Notes under the pieces: generated by a model
The model's input: only the letters and a program-made list of their open reading frames with translations
Told to the model about the DNA's origin: nothing
The model's database searches: none
Shown here: positions 26,262 to 35,102 of the stretch, piece after piece
How positions within the stretch are numbered: the stretch's first letter is position 1
How the letters are laid out: each line of letters opens with the position of its first letter
Position numbers and translations under genes: made by a program
NCBI RefSeq assembly: GCF_001911425.1
Contig: NZ_MPPL01000001.1
Location: 2,784,265-2,848,264, forward strand
DNA: 64,000 nt
Reading direction: 5' to 3'
From: Mucilaginibacter polytrichastri
Lineage (GTDB): Bacteria; Bacteroidota; Bacteroidia; Sphingobacteriales; Sphingobacteriaceae

Positions 26262-27398
26262 TCAGGAACCGAAAATCTCCTTTAATTTTTTGTTGAGATC
26301 TTCCCCGGTTAGGTTCTTTCCAATGATTTTACCCGTTGGATCAATCAGGAAATTTTGTGGAATTGCTCTGATACCATATTGCTTGGCGGCCGCGTTATTC
26401 CAGAATTTCAAATCAGATACCTGGGTCCATTCTAATCCATCTGCTTTGATCGCTGCCAACCAAGCATCCTTTTTTCCAGGCTGGTCTAATGAAACGCTAA
26501 GCACTGTGAAATTTTTAGCTTTAAACTGATGATAAGCCTTTACCACATTTGGATTTTCGGCACGGCAAGGCCCGCACCACGAAGCCCAAAAATCAAGCAA
26601 TACATACTTCCCGCGAAAATCCGATAACTTTACAGGCTGATCATTAGTATCATTTTGAGTAAAATCTGGTGCCATGGTGCCAACGGCGGTAACCTTGGCC
26701 ATAGCTATTAATTTTCCAAATTCAAGCGCCTCGCGGCTATTCCTGATATTTGGAGATAACTTATTATACAAAGGTTCAATTTTATCAACGTCTATTATTG
26801 GCCCTGCTACATCAACAAGCGTTAAATAGCTGATGTAAAAATCAGGATGTTGTGTAATAAATTTTAATTGTAATGCCTCCTGCTCGGCTGCCAAACTTTT
26901 AAAACCTAAATGCATAGTCTTCTGAAACTGTTGGTCTTTACGCTGTTCGGGCGTTGCTGCTTCAGATTTAGCAATGAGTGCATCAATTGCCTTATCGGTG
27001 CTAGACATCGTTTTTAGGTAGAGGCCATTTTGATCATTAATGGCCGAACCGGTAAATATGCCCTTAGAAATGGAATCAACAGCTGATACCTTAATCTCAC
27101 CTTTTTCAAGAAGAACAGGAAGCGCATCTCTTTTTGCACCAAGCTTAAATAAACCTACACCAGTATGATCCAGCGTAAGGCGGCCACTGCAAATCCCGGA
27201 AATATCGCCGCTAAACTCAAAATTTCCTGTTGCAGATTTTACAGAATCGAGCCTGGACTTGCCACTTTCAAAATAATATAAATAAGCTGTAACCGGCTTT
27301 TTAAGGCCGCTAACGTTAGCCTTTAATACAAAATGTCCGCCCTGCGCCAACGCAGCTAATGGGCAAAGTGCTGCAAATAATAAAATAATTTTTTTCAT
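26262..27398 (-). CDS. TlpA-family thiol:disulfide oxidoreductase with N-terminal DUF4369-like domain
   Basis: I choose the ATG at 27398 (MKKIILLFAALCPLAALAQ, a clear signal peptide); the ORF track's earlier start adds no signal-like sequence. The protein is 378 residues. An N-terminal beta domain (FVLKANVSGLKKPVTAYLYY) matches DUF4369. The C-terminal thioredoxin domain has the active site WASWCGPCRAENP at about residue 275 and the cis-Pro region AIPQNFLIDPTG. It acts in the periplasm on disulfides. Such proteins very often accompany SusCD in peptide-type uptake loci of Bacteroidota. Confidence 0.92.
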   Translation of the reverse strand: MKKIILLFAALCPLAALAQGGHFVLKANVSGLKKPVTAYLYYFESGKSRLDSVKSATGNFEFSGDISGICSGRLTLDHTGVGLFKLGAKRDALPVLLEKGEIKVSAVDSISKGIFTGSAINDQNGLYLKTMSSTDKAIDALIAKSEAATPEQRKDQQFQKTMHLGFKSLAAEQEALQLKFITQHPDFYISYLTLVDVAGPIIDVDKIEPLYNKLSPNIRNSREALEFGKLIAMAKVTAVGTMAPDFTQNDTNDQPVKLSDFRGKYVLLDFWASWCGPCRAENPNVVKAYHQFKAKNFTVLSVSLDQPGKKDAWLAAIKADGLEWTQVSDLKFWNNAAAKQYGIRAIPQNFLIDPTGKIIGKNLTGEDLNKKLKEIFGS

Positions 27399-27435
27399 GA
27401 TGAGTAATTTTTGACCGATAACTGATAAATCAGCT

Positions 27436-27513
27436 ATGGACGATAAAAAAATGACGTGTGAAATATGCGGCATTAGTAACTGCGGAAGCTGTATGCCCCA
27501 CATCAGCAACTAA
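27436..27513 (+). CDS. Candidate 25-residue Cys4 micro-protein (antisense, unverified)
   Basis: Too short for the ORF track. It begins with ATG and ends in TAA: MDDKKMTCEICGISNCGSCM plus five residues. The cysteines are spaced C-x2-C-x4-C-x2-C, as in zinc-ribbon or metal-binding peptides. It is on the strand opposite the SusD-TlpA operon, within the 193-bp gap. It could be chance, since no convincing promoter or ribosome signal is visible. An inverted repeat begins at its stop codon. Confidence 0.25.
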   Translation: MDDKKMTCEICGISNCGSCMPHISN

Positions 27514-27571
27514 GTAGAAAGTAAAGAGCAATAAGTTTGAAAGAGAACTGAATCACTCCATACTTTCTACT
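27513..27571. repeat. Inverted repeat AGTAGAAAGTA / TACTTTCTACT
   Basis: Perfect 11-bp arms separated by 37 nt in the susD-TlpA gap. There is no clear T-run on either strand, so it is not a typical terminator. It could stabilise or process the mRNA between susD and the TlpA gene. Confidence 0.55.
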
Positions 27572-27591
27572 AAAAATTTGTTCGCTTAAAA

Positions 27592-28998
27592 CTAATAACC
27601 TGAATTTTGTGTAAGATTGTTATTATTCTGGATTTCTGTTTTAGGTATAGGGTATAAGGCTGCATTAGCCTTCCAGCCAGATTTTGCAGCGCCCAAAACA
27701 GCATCAGCCCTTCCCGTTCTTCGCAAGTCGTTCCAACGGTGGCTGTATTCGCCAAATAATTCAATACGGCGCTCCTGCTCAATAGCCAGTAAAATATTGG
27801 CTTGCGTAACCGCAGTTGTTCCGGTTAGGCCGGCACGGCTCCTTATTACATTTATATCAGCAATAGCACCGCCTAAATTATTTTGCTGAGCCCGTGCTTC
27901 GGCCCGTATCAGGTACTGTTCGGCCAGTCGCATGTAAGTACAATATTCACCGCCGGCTATTGTATTGTTTGCGGTGTTTTTATACTTTGACAGGTAATAA
28001 TAATTAGCTCCCTGATAATTACTTACCCCAACCCAACTTGTAAACCGGCGATCGCCAGTTTCAAATGCATTTACAAGATTAGAGGTTAACTGAAAATCAG
28101 GAATAGTTGTGTTATCAAATGCATAATACTGGCCCTCTGTTGTATAATCACTCGAATTAGCGTTATCAAACTGCAAAATCGCTTCAGTATTATTTTTAGC
28201 AAAAATGCCACTCAAAGCCGATGCATTTAATAAGCTATATAAGCTGCTGGCCCCTATTAAGGTGCCTGCATTGGTCTCTGCATTTGGCCAATCTTTGTTG
28301 TATAGATTAAGGCGTGCCAGCAAAGCAATAGCTGCATACTTATTAGGGCGGGTACGCTGGCTGCTTGTAAATGAATAATCGGCAAGTAATGTATTTTTAG
28401 CATCGGTTAAATCCTTGCTAATTTGCTGATAGACCAAAGCTTTAGAGCTACGGGTTAATTGATTGTTCACTTTTTGGTCTGTAGTCAATGCCAGCGGTAC
28501 ATCTCCCCACAAATTAGTGAGGTAAAAGTAGCATAACGCTCTCATAAATTTAGCCTCACCTATTGCCTCTGCTTTTAAAGCATCACTAATACCGCCGGTA
28601 CTATTGTTTACGCCTGTGATAATTGCATTTGCCTGATAGATTGACTTATAAAGGCTGGACCACATGGAAAGGCAGTAACTATTATCTGTTTGAAGGGCAT
28701 CCTGAACAAAAGGATCAAAATCGGCCACGCTTGTAAAATACTGTGTTTCATCTGCAGAGTTCCCGGTGACAAATGACAGCGAAAATTCCGTATCGTACGA
28801 ATTAGTGATGGCAAATGTAACATACATACCCGCTAAAGCAGACTTTACCGTGTTATCACTTGTAAAAACAGTAGCGGTAACCAGTTGGTTACTGGGTGGA
28901 TCAACATCAACAAACTTTTTACAACTGCTGGTTACCATACCAATGGTTATAACCAGTGTAGAGATCCATATTTTATAATTAATTTTTAAAGTTTTCAT
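27592..28998 (-). CDS. SusD/RagB-family outer-membrane lipoprotein (PUL 2)
   Basis: 468 residues; the lipoprotein signal ends at TSSCKKFVD. The SusD core reads EAIGEAKFMRALCYFYLTNLWGDVP and the C-terminal motif AALYPIPKTEIQNNNNLTQNSGY. It partners the SusC encoded 11 bp upstream and caps it at the cell surface. Given the adjacent TlpA and M16 genes, the substrate may be peptide rather than glycan, but this is inferred. Confidence 0.93.
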   Translation of the reverse strand: MKTLKINYKIWISTLVITIGMVTSSCKKFVDVDPPSNQLVTATVFTSDNTVKSALAGMYVTFAITNSYDTEFSLSFVTGNSADETQYFTSVADFDPFVQDALQTDNSYCLSMWSSLYKSIYQANAIITGVNNSTGGISDALKAEAIGEAKFMRALCYFYLTNLWGDVPLALTTDQKVNNQLTRSSKALVYQQISKDLTDAKNTLLADYSFTSSQRTRPNKYAAIALLARLNLYNKDWPNAETNAGTLIGASSLYSLLNASALSGIFAKNNTEAILQFDNANSSDYTTEGQYYAFDNTTIPDFQLTSNLVNAFETGDRRFTSWVGVSNYQGANYYYLSKYKNTANNTIAGGEYCTYMRLAEQYLIRAEARAQQNNLGGAIADINVIRSRAGLTGTTAVTQANILLAIEQERRIELFGEYSHRWNDLRRTGRADAVLGAAKSGWKANAALYPIPKTEIQNNNNLTQNSGY

Positions 28999-29009
28999 GT
29001 CCGGGGATT

Positions 29010-32000
29010 TTAAAATGAGAAATTAATACCTGCAATAAAGGTCCGCAAGGGAGGGATATTACTGGCCGGCGTTTCCGGATCATAACCCTTAAATTTGGTA
29101 AAGGTCAGCAGGTTTTGTCCCTGAAGATACACGCGGGCCGAACTCATTTTTAAGTGCTTAACCCAGTTGTCTTTAAATGTATATGAGAAGGCAACATTTT
29201 TAAACCTCAGGTAGGCGCCGTCACTCAATACGGCATCAGATTGTACGTATTTAACAAAGCTGTTATATGGTGTACCGTCTGTGTTATATCCAAATGTGCG
29301 GGTTGCAATTTTACCATTGGTTTGCTGGAATAACTGATAAATATAGCTGGACATATTTACCGCGTTATAACCCGGGGGCGCTGTGCCGGCATAGTAATCT
29401 ATACCATATTTAGTACTGTGACCTGCAAACTGAATCAGCATATCTAACTGAAAGCCTTTGTACTTGAAACTGTTATTGAGCCCGCCATAAAAATTGGGAT
29501 CTGTTTTGCCTACAGCTACCTTATCGCCAAGGCCATTTGCTGCCAGGCCGGTTTCGGACGGGTTGATAATATCAGTAGATCCACTTTTATTAGCATCTTC
29601 AATAGTTGGCAAATTGGTAACCGGAGACAAGCCGGTATAATGGTAAGCATAAATAGTACTCATGGATTGCCCTACCACCATTAAATTTGCATAACCTGTA
29701 TTGGCAATATTATCAAACGCTAACAGCTTGCTTTGCGCAAAACTGATGTTGAAATTGGTAGTCCAGTTAAAATTCTTTGATTTTATGTTTTGTGTAGTAA
29801 GTGTAAACTCCAGCCCCTTTTGCTGGATGGTGGCCGGCAGGTTAGCGTAATACGAGCTAAACCCAGTTACATTTGTTAAAGGGCTGCTTACTAATGGGTT
29901 ATTGGTACGGTTGCGAAACCAGGCACCGGTTAACAATATTCTGTCCTTTAAAAAACCCAGGTCTAAAGCAAATTCCAGTTTCTTATTAACCTCCCACTTT
30001 AAATCTGGATTGGCCAAATTTGTGGGAACTAGACTACCTACAGCACTGTAATTGTAATAAGTGGTTTGATAGGTATCTAGATATTGATAATTTGGAATCT
30101 GATCATTGCCAGACGAGCCGTAACTACCCCTAAGCTTACCATAACTTAACCAGGGAAGGCTATTTTTCAGTAAACTTTCCTCTGTAAAAATCCATGCGGC
30201 ACCAGCAGAACCAAAACTACCGAAACGGTTATTTACACCAAATTTGGAGGAACCATCATACCGGTAATTTACGTTTAGGATATATTTATTTAGCCAGTTA
30301 TAATTCAGGCGCCCAAACAGCGATTGATATTTGTATTCGGAATTAAAGTTGTAAACATTAACCGCACCCGCTGCGGCTACTGAGCCTAGTAGTGCATCTG
30401 AAGTGTAGTTGGTGCCTACGACATATACCGGCTCATCATATTGATTATCCTGATAGGTAGCACCTGTAAGAATGTTGAGGTTACCCTGGCTAATTTTTAA
30501 AGTATAATCAATCTGCGGCTCTACATTCCAGGTTTGCGCATTGTTTTGTTGCCTGGATGAAAATGGCAATTCACCTGAGTAAGGATTAATACTTTGGGAA
30601 TAGCTTAAATTTTGTGCATCTGCGGTAATTTTATTGTATGAAGTATTTAACTTAATATTTAGGCCCTTAACCGGAGTATATTTTAATAAAATGCCGCCAA
30701 TTAAATTATTGTTTTTGGCTTGGTATTTTTCATACATGTACTTGAGCGGGTTATCATAGGCTAAACTGAAAGTATTAAGATTAAACCAGTAAAGCCCATT
30801 ACCTGCGGCGTTGTAAAGGGGGAAATTTGGTGCCTGGCTAAAAGCTACAGCGCCTAAATCTGTACTGGAACCCTGCCTGGCTACATTATCGTTCTTATCA
30901 AAAGTTAGGGTGGTGGTAATATTGGCTGTAAACTTACGGTCTAACGAACTATGCTCAACCGAAAAATGAACACCACCCCTATTGTAATCATACCCGCCCG
31001 GTATTACCGTCGTTTCGCGGTGATAGGTGCCACTTAAAAGAAAATTGGTTTGGCTGTTACCACCCGAAAACGAAAGCGACCCGTCTGTAGCTCGTGCGGT
31101 GTGGCCCATTAGCAGCTTTTGAAAATCGGTGGTTTTGGTGGTATCCCAAACCACTAAATCGGGCGCATTAGAAGCCGTAGGTGTCCTTCCTGAATTAGCG
31201 AAGGCTCTTCTGCGTACTTGCAGATATTGCGCTGGCGTCATATCAGAAACCCGGTGCAGGTTGGCCACGTCAGACAGGCCGTTGCTAAAATTAACATCCA
31301 ATTTGGTTTTGCCAGATTTGCCTTTTTTAGTAGTAATTAGTATTACACCATTTGCACCGCGGCTTCCGTAAATAGAAGTAGCATCCGCATCTTTAAGTAT
31401 CTCTATGCTTTCAATATCTGATGGATTGATGGTGTTTAACGGGCTATTGCCAAAAGATGGCTGTAAGTACCCTACCGTATTTCCCCCTGCCGTGTAAATG
31501 GGTTCAGACAGAAAAGGAACCCCATCTATAATATATAATGGGTTAGTGCCGGTAGCTGGCACACCATCAACAGAGGGAAGGGATTTTGCTGCACGTATCT
31601 GCACACTAATACCTGCCCCGGGCGTACCACTGTTTTGCGTAATCAGCACACCAGGTACCTGCCCAGATAAAGCCTGCAAAACATTAGTTACGGGTTGCTT
31701 GGCAATATCTGTAGCGGTTATTTTTGCTATGGAACCTGTACTGAGGCGTTGGCTGGTATTTTGGCCATAGGCAACTACTTGTACCTCATCCAGTTTAGAG
31801 GTACTCAGCTTCATGGCTATGCTTATAACAGAAGATTTCTTTTCCTTTACAACAAATTCTAATTTTTCATAACCGATGTAGTTGAATATTAAAACATCGT
31901 TTTCATATAGATCGTTTAAACTAAACTCTCCTTTCAGGTTAGTAATCGTTCCTTTACCGGTTCGTTTGTTGATAACAGTGGCACCTGCCAGCGGATTTCC

Positions 32001-32432
32001 TTCGCCGGTAACAACGCCATTGATATTTTCAAACAAAGCTAATAGCCTGGTTACTTTATCTAACAGCGACAATTCTTTTTTCGAAACGATTACTGATTTA
32101 TTTTCAATTTTATATTCCAGCTGCTGCCCTTTAAATATTTCCTTTAAAGCATCTTTTAGTTCGGCATCCTTTACATCAACGCTTACGGGTGCAGCGCCTT
32201 TAAGTGTTGATGCCGTAAAAAGGAAATCATAACCGGTTTGAGCCCTGATTTGCTCAAAAACATTAGTCAGGGGTACAGCCTTTGCCGCAAGGGAAACTTT
32301 TTGCGCATAGGTACTTGCGCTTACCTGAACGATAGCTGTCATTAAAATTAAAGTAGCTAACTTCATGATCAATAGCAATTTGCTCACACGACCCAAGGGC
32401 TGTGCAAAATTCTTAGGGTAAAATTTGTACAT
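29010..32432 (-). CDS. SusC/RagA TonB-dependent transducer with STN domain (PUL 2)
   Basis: 1140 residues. Near the N terminus is a secretin/TonB short N-terminal domain (VFEQIRAQTGYDFLFTA, KDALKEIFKGQQLEYKI), used for signalling through FecR. It is followed by a carboxypeptidase-regulatory-like domain (VVTGEGNPLAGATVINKRTG), plug motifs (SIEILKDADATSIYGSRGANG) and the beta-barrel. A possible earlier cleavage region is LILMTAIVQVSASTYAQ. The STN domain plus upstream FecR and sigma factor form a FecA-like cell-surface signalling system: ligand binding outside turns on its own operon. Confidence 0.95.
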   Translation of the reverse strand: MYKFYPKNFAQPLGRVSKLLLIMKLATLILMTAIVQVSASTYAQKVSLAAKAVPLTNVFEQIRAQTGYDFLFTASTLKGAAPVSVDVKDAELKDALKEIFKGQQLEYKIENKSVIVSKKELSLLDKVTRLLALFENINGVVTGEGNPLAGATVINKRTGKGTITNLKGEFSLNDLYENDVLIFNYIGYEKLEFVVKEKKSSVISIAMKLSTSKLDEVQVVAYGQNTSQRLSTGSIAKITATDIAKQPVTNVLQALSGQVPGVLITQNSGTPGAGISVQIRAAKSLPSVDGVPATGTNPLYIIDGVPFLSEPIYTAGGNTVGYLQPSFGNSPLNTINPSDIESIEILKDADATSIYGSRGANGVILITTKKGKSGKTKLDVNFSNGLSDVANLHRVSDMTPAQYLQVRRRAFANSGRTPTASNAPDLVVWDTTKTTDFQKLLMGHTARATDGSLSFSGGNSQTNFLLSGTYHRETTVIPGGYDYNRGGVHFSVEHSSLDRKFTANITTTLTFDKNDNVARQGSSTDLGAVAFSQAPNFPLYNAAGNGLYWFNLNTFSLAYDNPLKYMYEKYQAKNNNLIGGILLKYTPVKGLNIKLNTSYNKITADAQNLSYSQSINPYSGELPFSSRQQNNAQTWNVEPQIDYTLKISQGNLNILTGATYQDNQYDEPVYVVGTNYTSDALLGSVAAAGAVNVYNFNSEYKYQSLFGRLNYNWLNKYILNVNYRYDGSSKFGVNNRFGSFGSAGAAWIFTEESLLKNSLPWLSYGKLRGSYGSSGNDQIPNYQYLDTYQTTYYNYSAVGSLVPTNLANPDLKWEVNKKLEFALDLGFLKDRILLTGAWFRNRTNNPLVSSPLTNVTGFSSYYANLPATIQQKGLEFTLTTQNIKSKNFNWTTNFNISFAQSKLLAFDNIANTGYANLMVVGQSMSTIYAYHYTGLSPVTNLPTIEDANKSGSTDIINPSETGLAANGLGDKVAVGKTDPNFYGGLNNSFKYKGFQLDMLIQFAGHSTKYGIDYYAGTAPPGYNAVNMSSYIYQLFQQTNGKIATRTFGYNTDGTPYNSFVKYVQSDAVLSDGAYLRFKNVAFSYTFKDNWVKHLKMSSARVYLQGQNLLTFTKFKGYDPETPASNIPPLRTFIAGINFSF

Positions 32433-32531
32433 TTGTATGGCTGTATTATTGCGTTGTGCCTATTCATTTTCGAGATGGTGCAGGCGCTTCGCGGTTATTA
32501 ATAATATTAATTGTTATGTAATCCGGCTTTA

Positions 32532-32567
32532 GTCATCCCGGCTCCACCCGGGGTGACTTTTATTTTT
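32532..32567. terminator. Hairpin between FecR and SusC genes (possible terminator)
   Basis: GTCATCCCGG / CCGGGGTGAC (10 bp with one G-T wobble, 6-nt loop). On the plus strand a T-rich run follows. On the minus strand, where the genes lie, the downstream T-run is weak, so it may only pause or stabilise transcripts between fecR and susC. Confidence 0.45.
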
Positions 32568-32588
32568 GGATTACTAAGGGTAAGTATA

Positions 32589-33704
32589 TTATCCTATCAC
32601 AGTAACCCTCCTTCCTTTGATGCTAAAGTGTACACCTTTTGTTTGTTGAAGCATTTCTAAAACCTCGCTGATGTTTTTGTAACGGGAAATAGTTCCGTAA
32701 TATCCTTCATTAGAAACCATCCCTTCGTATGCAACATCAATATCATACCAACGGGATAACTTAGACATTATATCCCTGATATTTTGATTATTAAACCTAA
32801 AGTATCCATTTTTCCAGGCTATTGCTTCTTCGGTATTAGCGTGATCAATTACCTGCATCTTATTACCATCAAACTGTGCCTGCTGGCCCGGTTTTAATAA
32901 ATTAACCTGCCCCGAAGTCGAAACTTTAATGCTTCCTTCCAATAAAGTTGTTTTCATAATTTGTTCATCGGCATAAGCATTAATATTAAAATGCGTTCCA
33001 AGTACTTCTGTTGTTTGGTTGCCGGCAGCCACCCTAAAGGGTTTAGCCGGGTTATGTGCCACTTCAAAATATACCTCTCCGGTAATAGTTACCTCTCTGT
33101 AATCTTCCGTAAAAGCGGTGGGATATTTAATAGATGACGCAGCATTTAACCAAACATGGGTACCATCTGCTAAAACAAGGTGGTATTGCCCGCCTCGGGG
33201 AGTAGTCATAGTATTGTACATTACTTCATCTTGACCAGATGCAGGGGCATTATAAATAACTTCACCATCGGCGGCTTTATTAATTTTAGTATTACCCTGG
33301 TTGGCTAATATTCCTTTTCTAGCTCCGGTAAGCGTAATCTGCCGGCCATTATTTAAAGTTAAAATTGCTTTATTGCTTCCGGGTGGGATATCCTGTTTTT
33401 GAATAATTGCGATTTGCTGCTGCGATGGCTGATAGTACCAAAAGAAATAAGCCGAAGCAGAAAGAATCATCAAAATGGAAGCAGCAATAGCTATACGGGG
33501 CCATATGTTGATAACAGGCATCTGTTGCTTGGAAAGTTTACTCCAGATCTCTTCTTCTATGCTGTCATAATCTGGTTCGGCTAACGTAACCTCACGCGTT
33601 GATAGCGTTTTCTCATACCAACTTTCCACAATTGCTTGCTCTTCAGCTGTACAAGTGCCTGCAATATATTTTTTAATTAACGATTTTGCCCTGGTATTTT
33701 CCAT
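32589..33704 (-). CDS. FecR-family anti-sigma factor
   Basis: 371 residues. A cytoplasmic N-terminal part (KSLIKKYIAGTCTAEEQAIVESWYE) is followed by a transmembrane helix (IAIAASILMILSASAYFFWYY, about 67-87) and the periplasmic FecR domain (TTPRGGQYHLVLADGTHVWLNAASSIKYP, GEVYFEVAH, HFNINAY). The C-terminal DUF4974-like part ends in FNNQNIRDIMSKLSRWYDIDV. It sits between the sigma factor and the STN-type SusC and passes the ligand signal to the sigma factor. Confidence 0.94.
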   Translation of the reverse strand: MENTRAKSLIKKYIAGTCTAEEQAIVESWYEKTLSTREVTLAEPDYDSIEEEIWSKLSKQQMPVINIWPRIAIAASILMILSASAYFFWYYQPSQQQIAIIQKQDIPPGSNKAILTLNNGRQITLTGARKGILANQGNTKINKAADGEVIYNAPASGQDEVMYNTMTTPRGGQYHLVLADGTHVWLNAASSIKYPTAFTEDYREVTITGEVYFEVAHNPAKPFRVAAGNQTTEVLGTHFNINAYADEQIMKTTLLEGSIKVSTSGQVNLLKPGQQAQFDGNKMQVIDHANTEEAIAWKNGYFRFNNQNIRDIMSKLSRWYDIDVAYEGMVSNEGYYGTISRYKNISEVLEMLQQTKGVHFSIKGRRVTVIG

Positions 33705-33829
33705 AAATCCAAATCAGCAATGCTGTGTATATGAATAAGACGGTTTTGGAAGGCTCTTGTGTAATACTAATTGAAAAAAAAGTAAAAAAATATTTAGAAT
33801 AGCATAATTGAATGCTACCGAAGTTAATT
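33705..33829. other. Spacer between sigma-factor and FecR genes
   Basis: 125 bp, mostly A/T with short A-runs. No clear promoter or hairpin was seen; the genes are probably co-transcribed. Confidence 0.4.
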
Positions 33830-34411
33830 CTATCTAAAAAAAAGGAACAAAAAAGCCAATAATAAAACTCCAAACTTTATACGGAGTATTTTTAAAGCGT
33901 TACTAATCTGTTTTTTTACCGTATTATCGGTAATATTCATTTTTTCAGCAATTTCTTTGTAAGACAGATTTGATTTTCGGCTTAATTCAAATACTTCCCG
34001 CATTTTTTGTGGTAACAAGGCAATTTCCAGTTCTATCCTTGTATTCAATTCTTTTTCTCTTAGCAAATTATCTGTTGTAAACTCACCACGATCAATAAAA
34101 ACTTCTAAAGAAGAAAAATAATCGTCTTTAACCTTATTTCGATCAATCAAGTCAAATATCTTGTTACGTAAAGCCGAATAAAGAAATGCTGGCAAAGTTG
34201 TGTTTACAAATAGCGCCGGCCCTTTTAACCACACCATTGCAAATATATCCTGTACCACATCTTTGGCTTCCTCATCATTTTGCAATATCCTTCGGGCATG
34301 TTTAAAAAGTAAGGCCCAATATCTGCGGTAAATAACCTCATATGCAGAATGTTTACCCGCTCTTAAAAGGGCAACTAATTCTTGATCATGAAGTTCGTTG
34401 TACAAAGCCAT
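33830..34411 (-). CDS. ECF RNA polymerase sigma factor (Bacteroidota SusCD-linked)
   Basis: I prefer the start MALYNELHDQE (34411) over the Met five codons earlier. The 193-residue protein has sigma-2 (AYEVIYRRYWALLFKHARRIL, EEAKDVVQDIFAMVW) and sigma-4 (LLPQKMREVFELSRKSNLSYKEIAEKMNITDNTVKKQIS). The C-terminal tail is hydrophobic (VLLLAFLFLFF), as in many members of this family. It is the first gene of the PUL 2 operon and is expected to be held inactive by the adjacent FecR. Confidence 0.93.
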   Translation of the reverse strand: MALYNELHDQELVALLRAGKHSAYEVIYRRYWALLFKHARRILQNDEEAKDVVQDIFAMVWLKGPALFVNTTLPAFLYSALRNKIFDLIDRNKVKDDYFSSLEVFIDRGEFTTDNLLREKELNTRIELEIALLPQKMREVFELSRKSNLSYKEIAEKMNITDNTVKKQISNALKILRIKFGVLLLAFLFLFFR

Positions 34412-35102
34412 ATTCTTAAAACACAAGAACGACCAATATAATAAAAAGCATTAAAATTTCAATCGACCGTTTGCAACATCTAAGCAGCACAATTTCAACG
34501 ACAAAAGCGCAGATAATTAAAATCCCAGGCAGAATATAAAGACTTTTACCTCCTAATTAAGATAGCTTATTGGGCTCTTATCCAACCGAAGTATTAATTA
34601 TTTTGTAATATCGTTAACTCATCATTATTATACTTGTAACAATAAGAGATTCATCGTCAGAACAATAACGATGTTACAAATACTTTCGATTTTACTGATG
34701 AAACTTACATTTATACCGCTGTTAACTATAGTTTAAAAGTCTTCAGGCTTTCGTTGGCATATTTCCTAATTATTGAACTGATAAGATGCAAGTATAACAA
34801 TTTATATAAAATCTATAGAATATATATTCTTTTTAAATATGCAAGACTAACATGCTAATAGCAACAGTACTTTAGTTTTGAAAGCTATTTTTTTATCCTT
34901 GGTAAATAGGATAATAAATCTGCCAGCTATAATGTGAAGTTCATTTTAACAAAAAATAGCTACCGGAATTTGCGTTCGCATTGTTCAATATTACCAAGGC
35001 CACTATACAGTAAGCGATAACTCATCAACTATTATTCGTTAACATTTGTGGTACATTGCTGAATTTTTTTCCATCTTAGATATGAGCAAACAAAATATAA
35101 TC
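34412..35102. other. 690-bp divergent intergenic region
   Basis: It lies between the sigma gene (-) and the alginate-lyase-like gene (+). It is very AT-rich and has no convincing gene. There is an inverted repeat TTGTAACA / TGTTACAA (34634-34641 / 34672-34679) enclosing CATCGT / ACGATG. TAGTTTTG near 34872-34879 matches the -7 consensus but has no TTG partner at the right distance. The true promoters of both flanking genes should be in here. Confidence 0.45.

Noticed and set aside
27399-27509. N-terminal extension of the TlpA ORF
   Set aside because: The signal peptide MKKIILLFA starts at 27398; the extension would place it internally.
27513-27571. Inverted repeat considered as a terminator
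   Set aside because: Long loop and no T-run on either strand.
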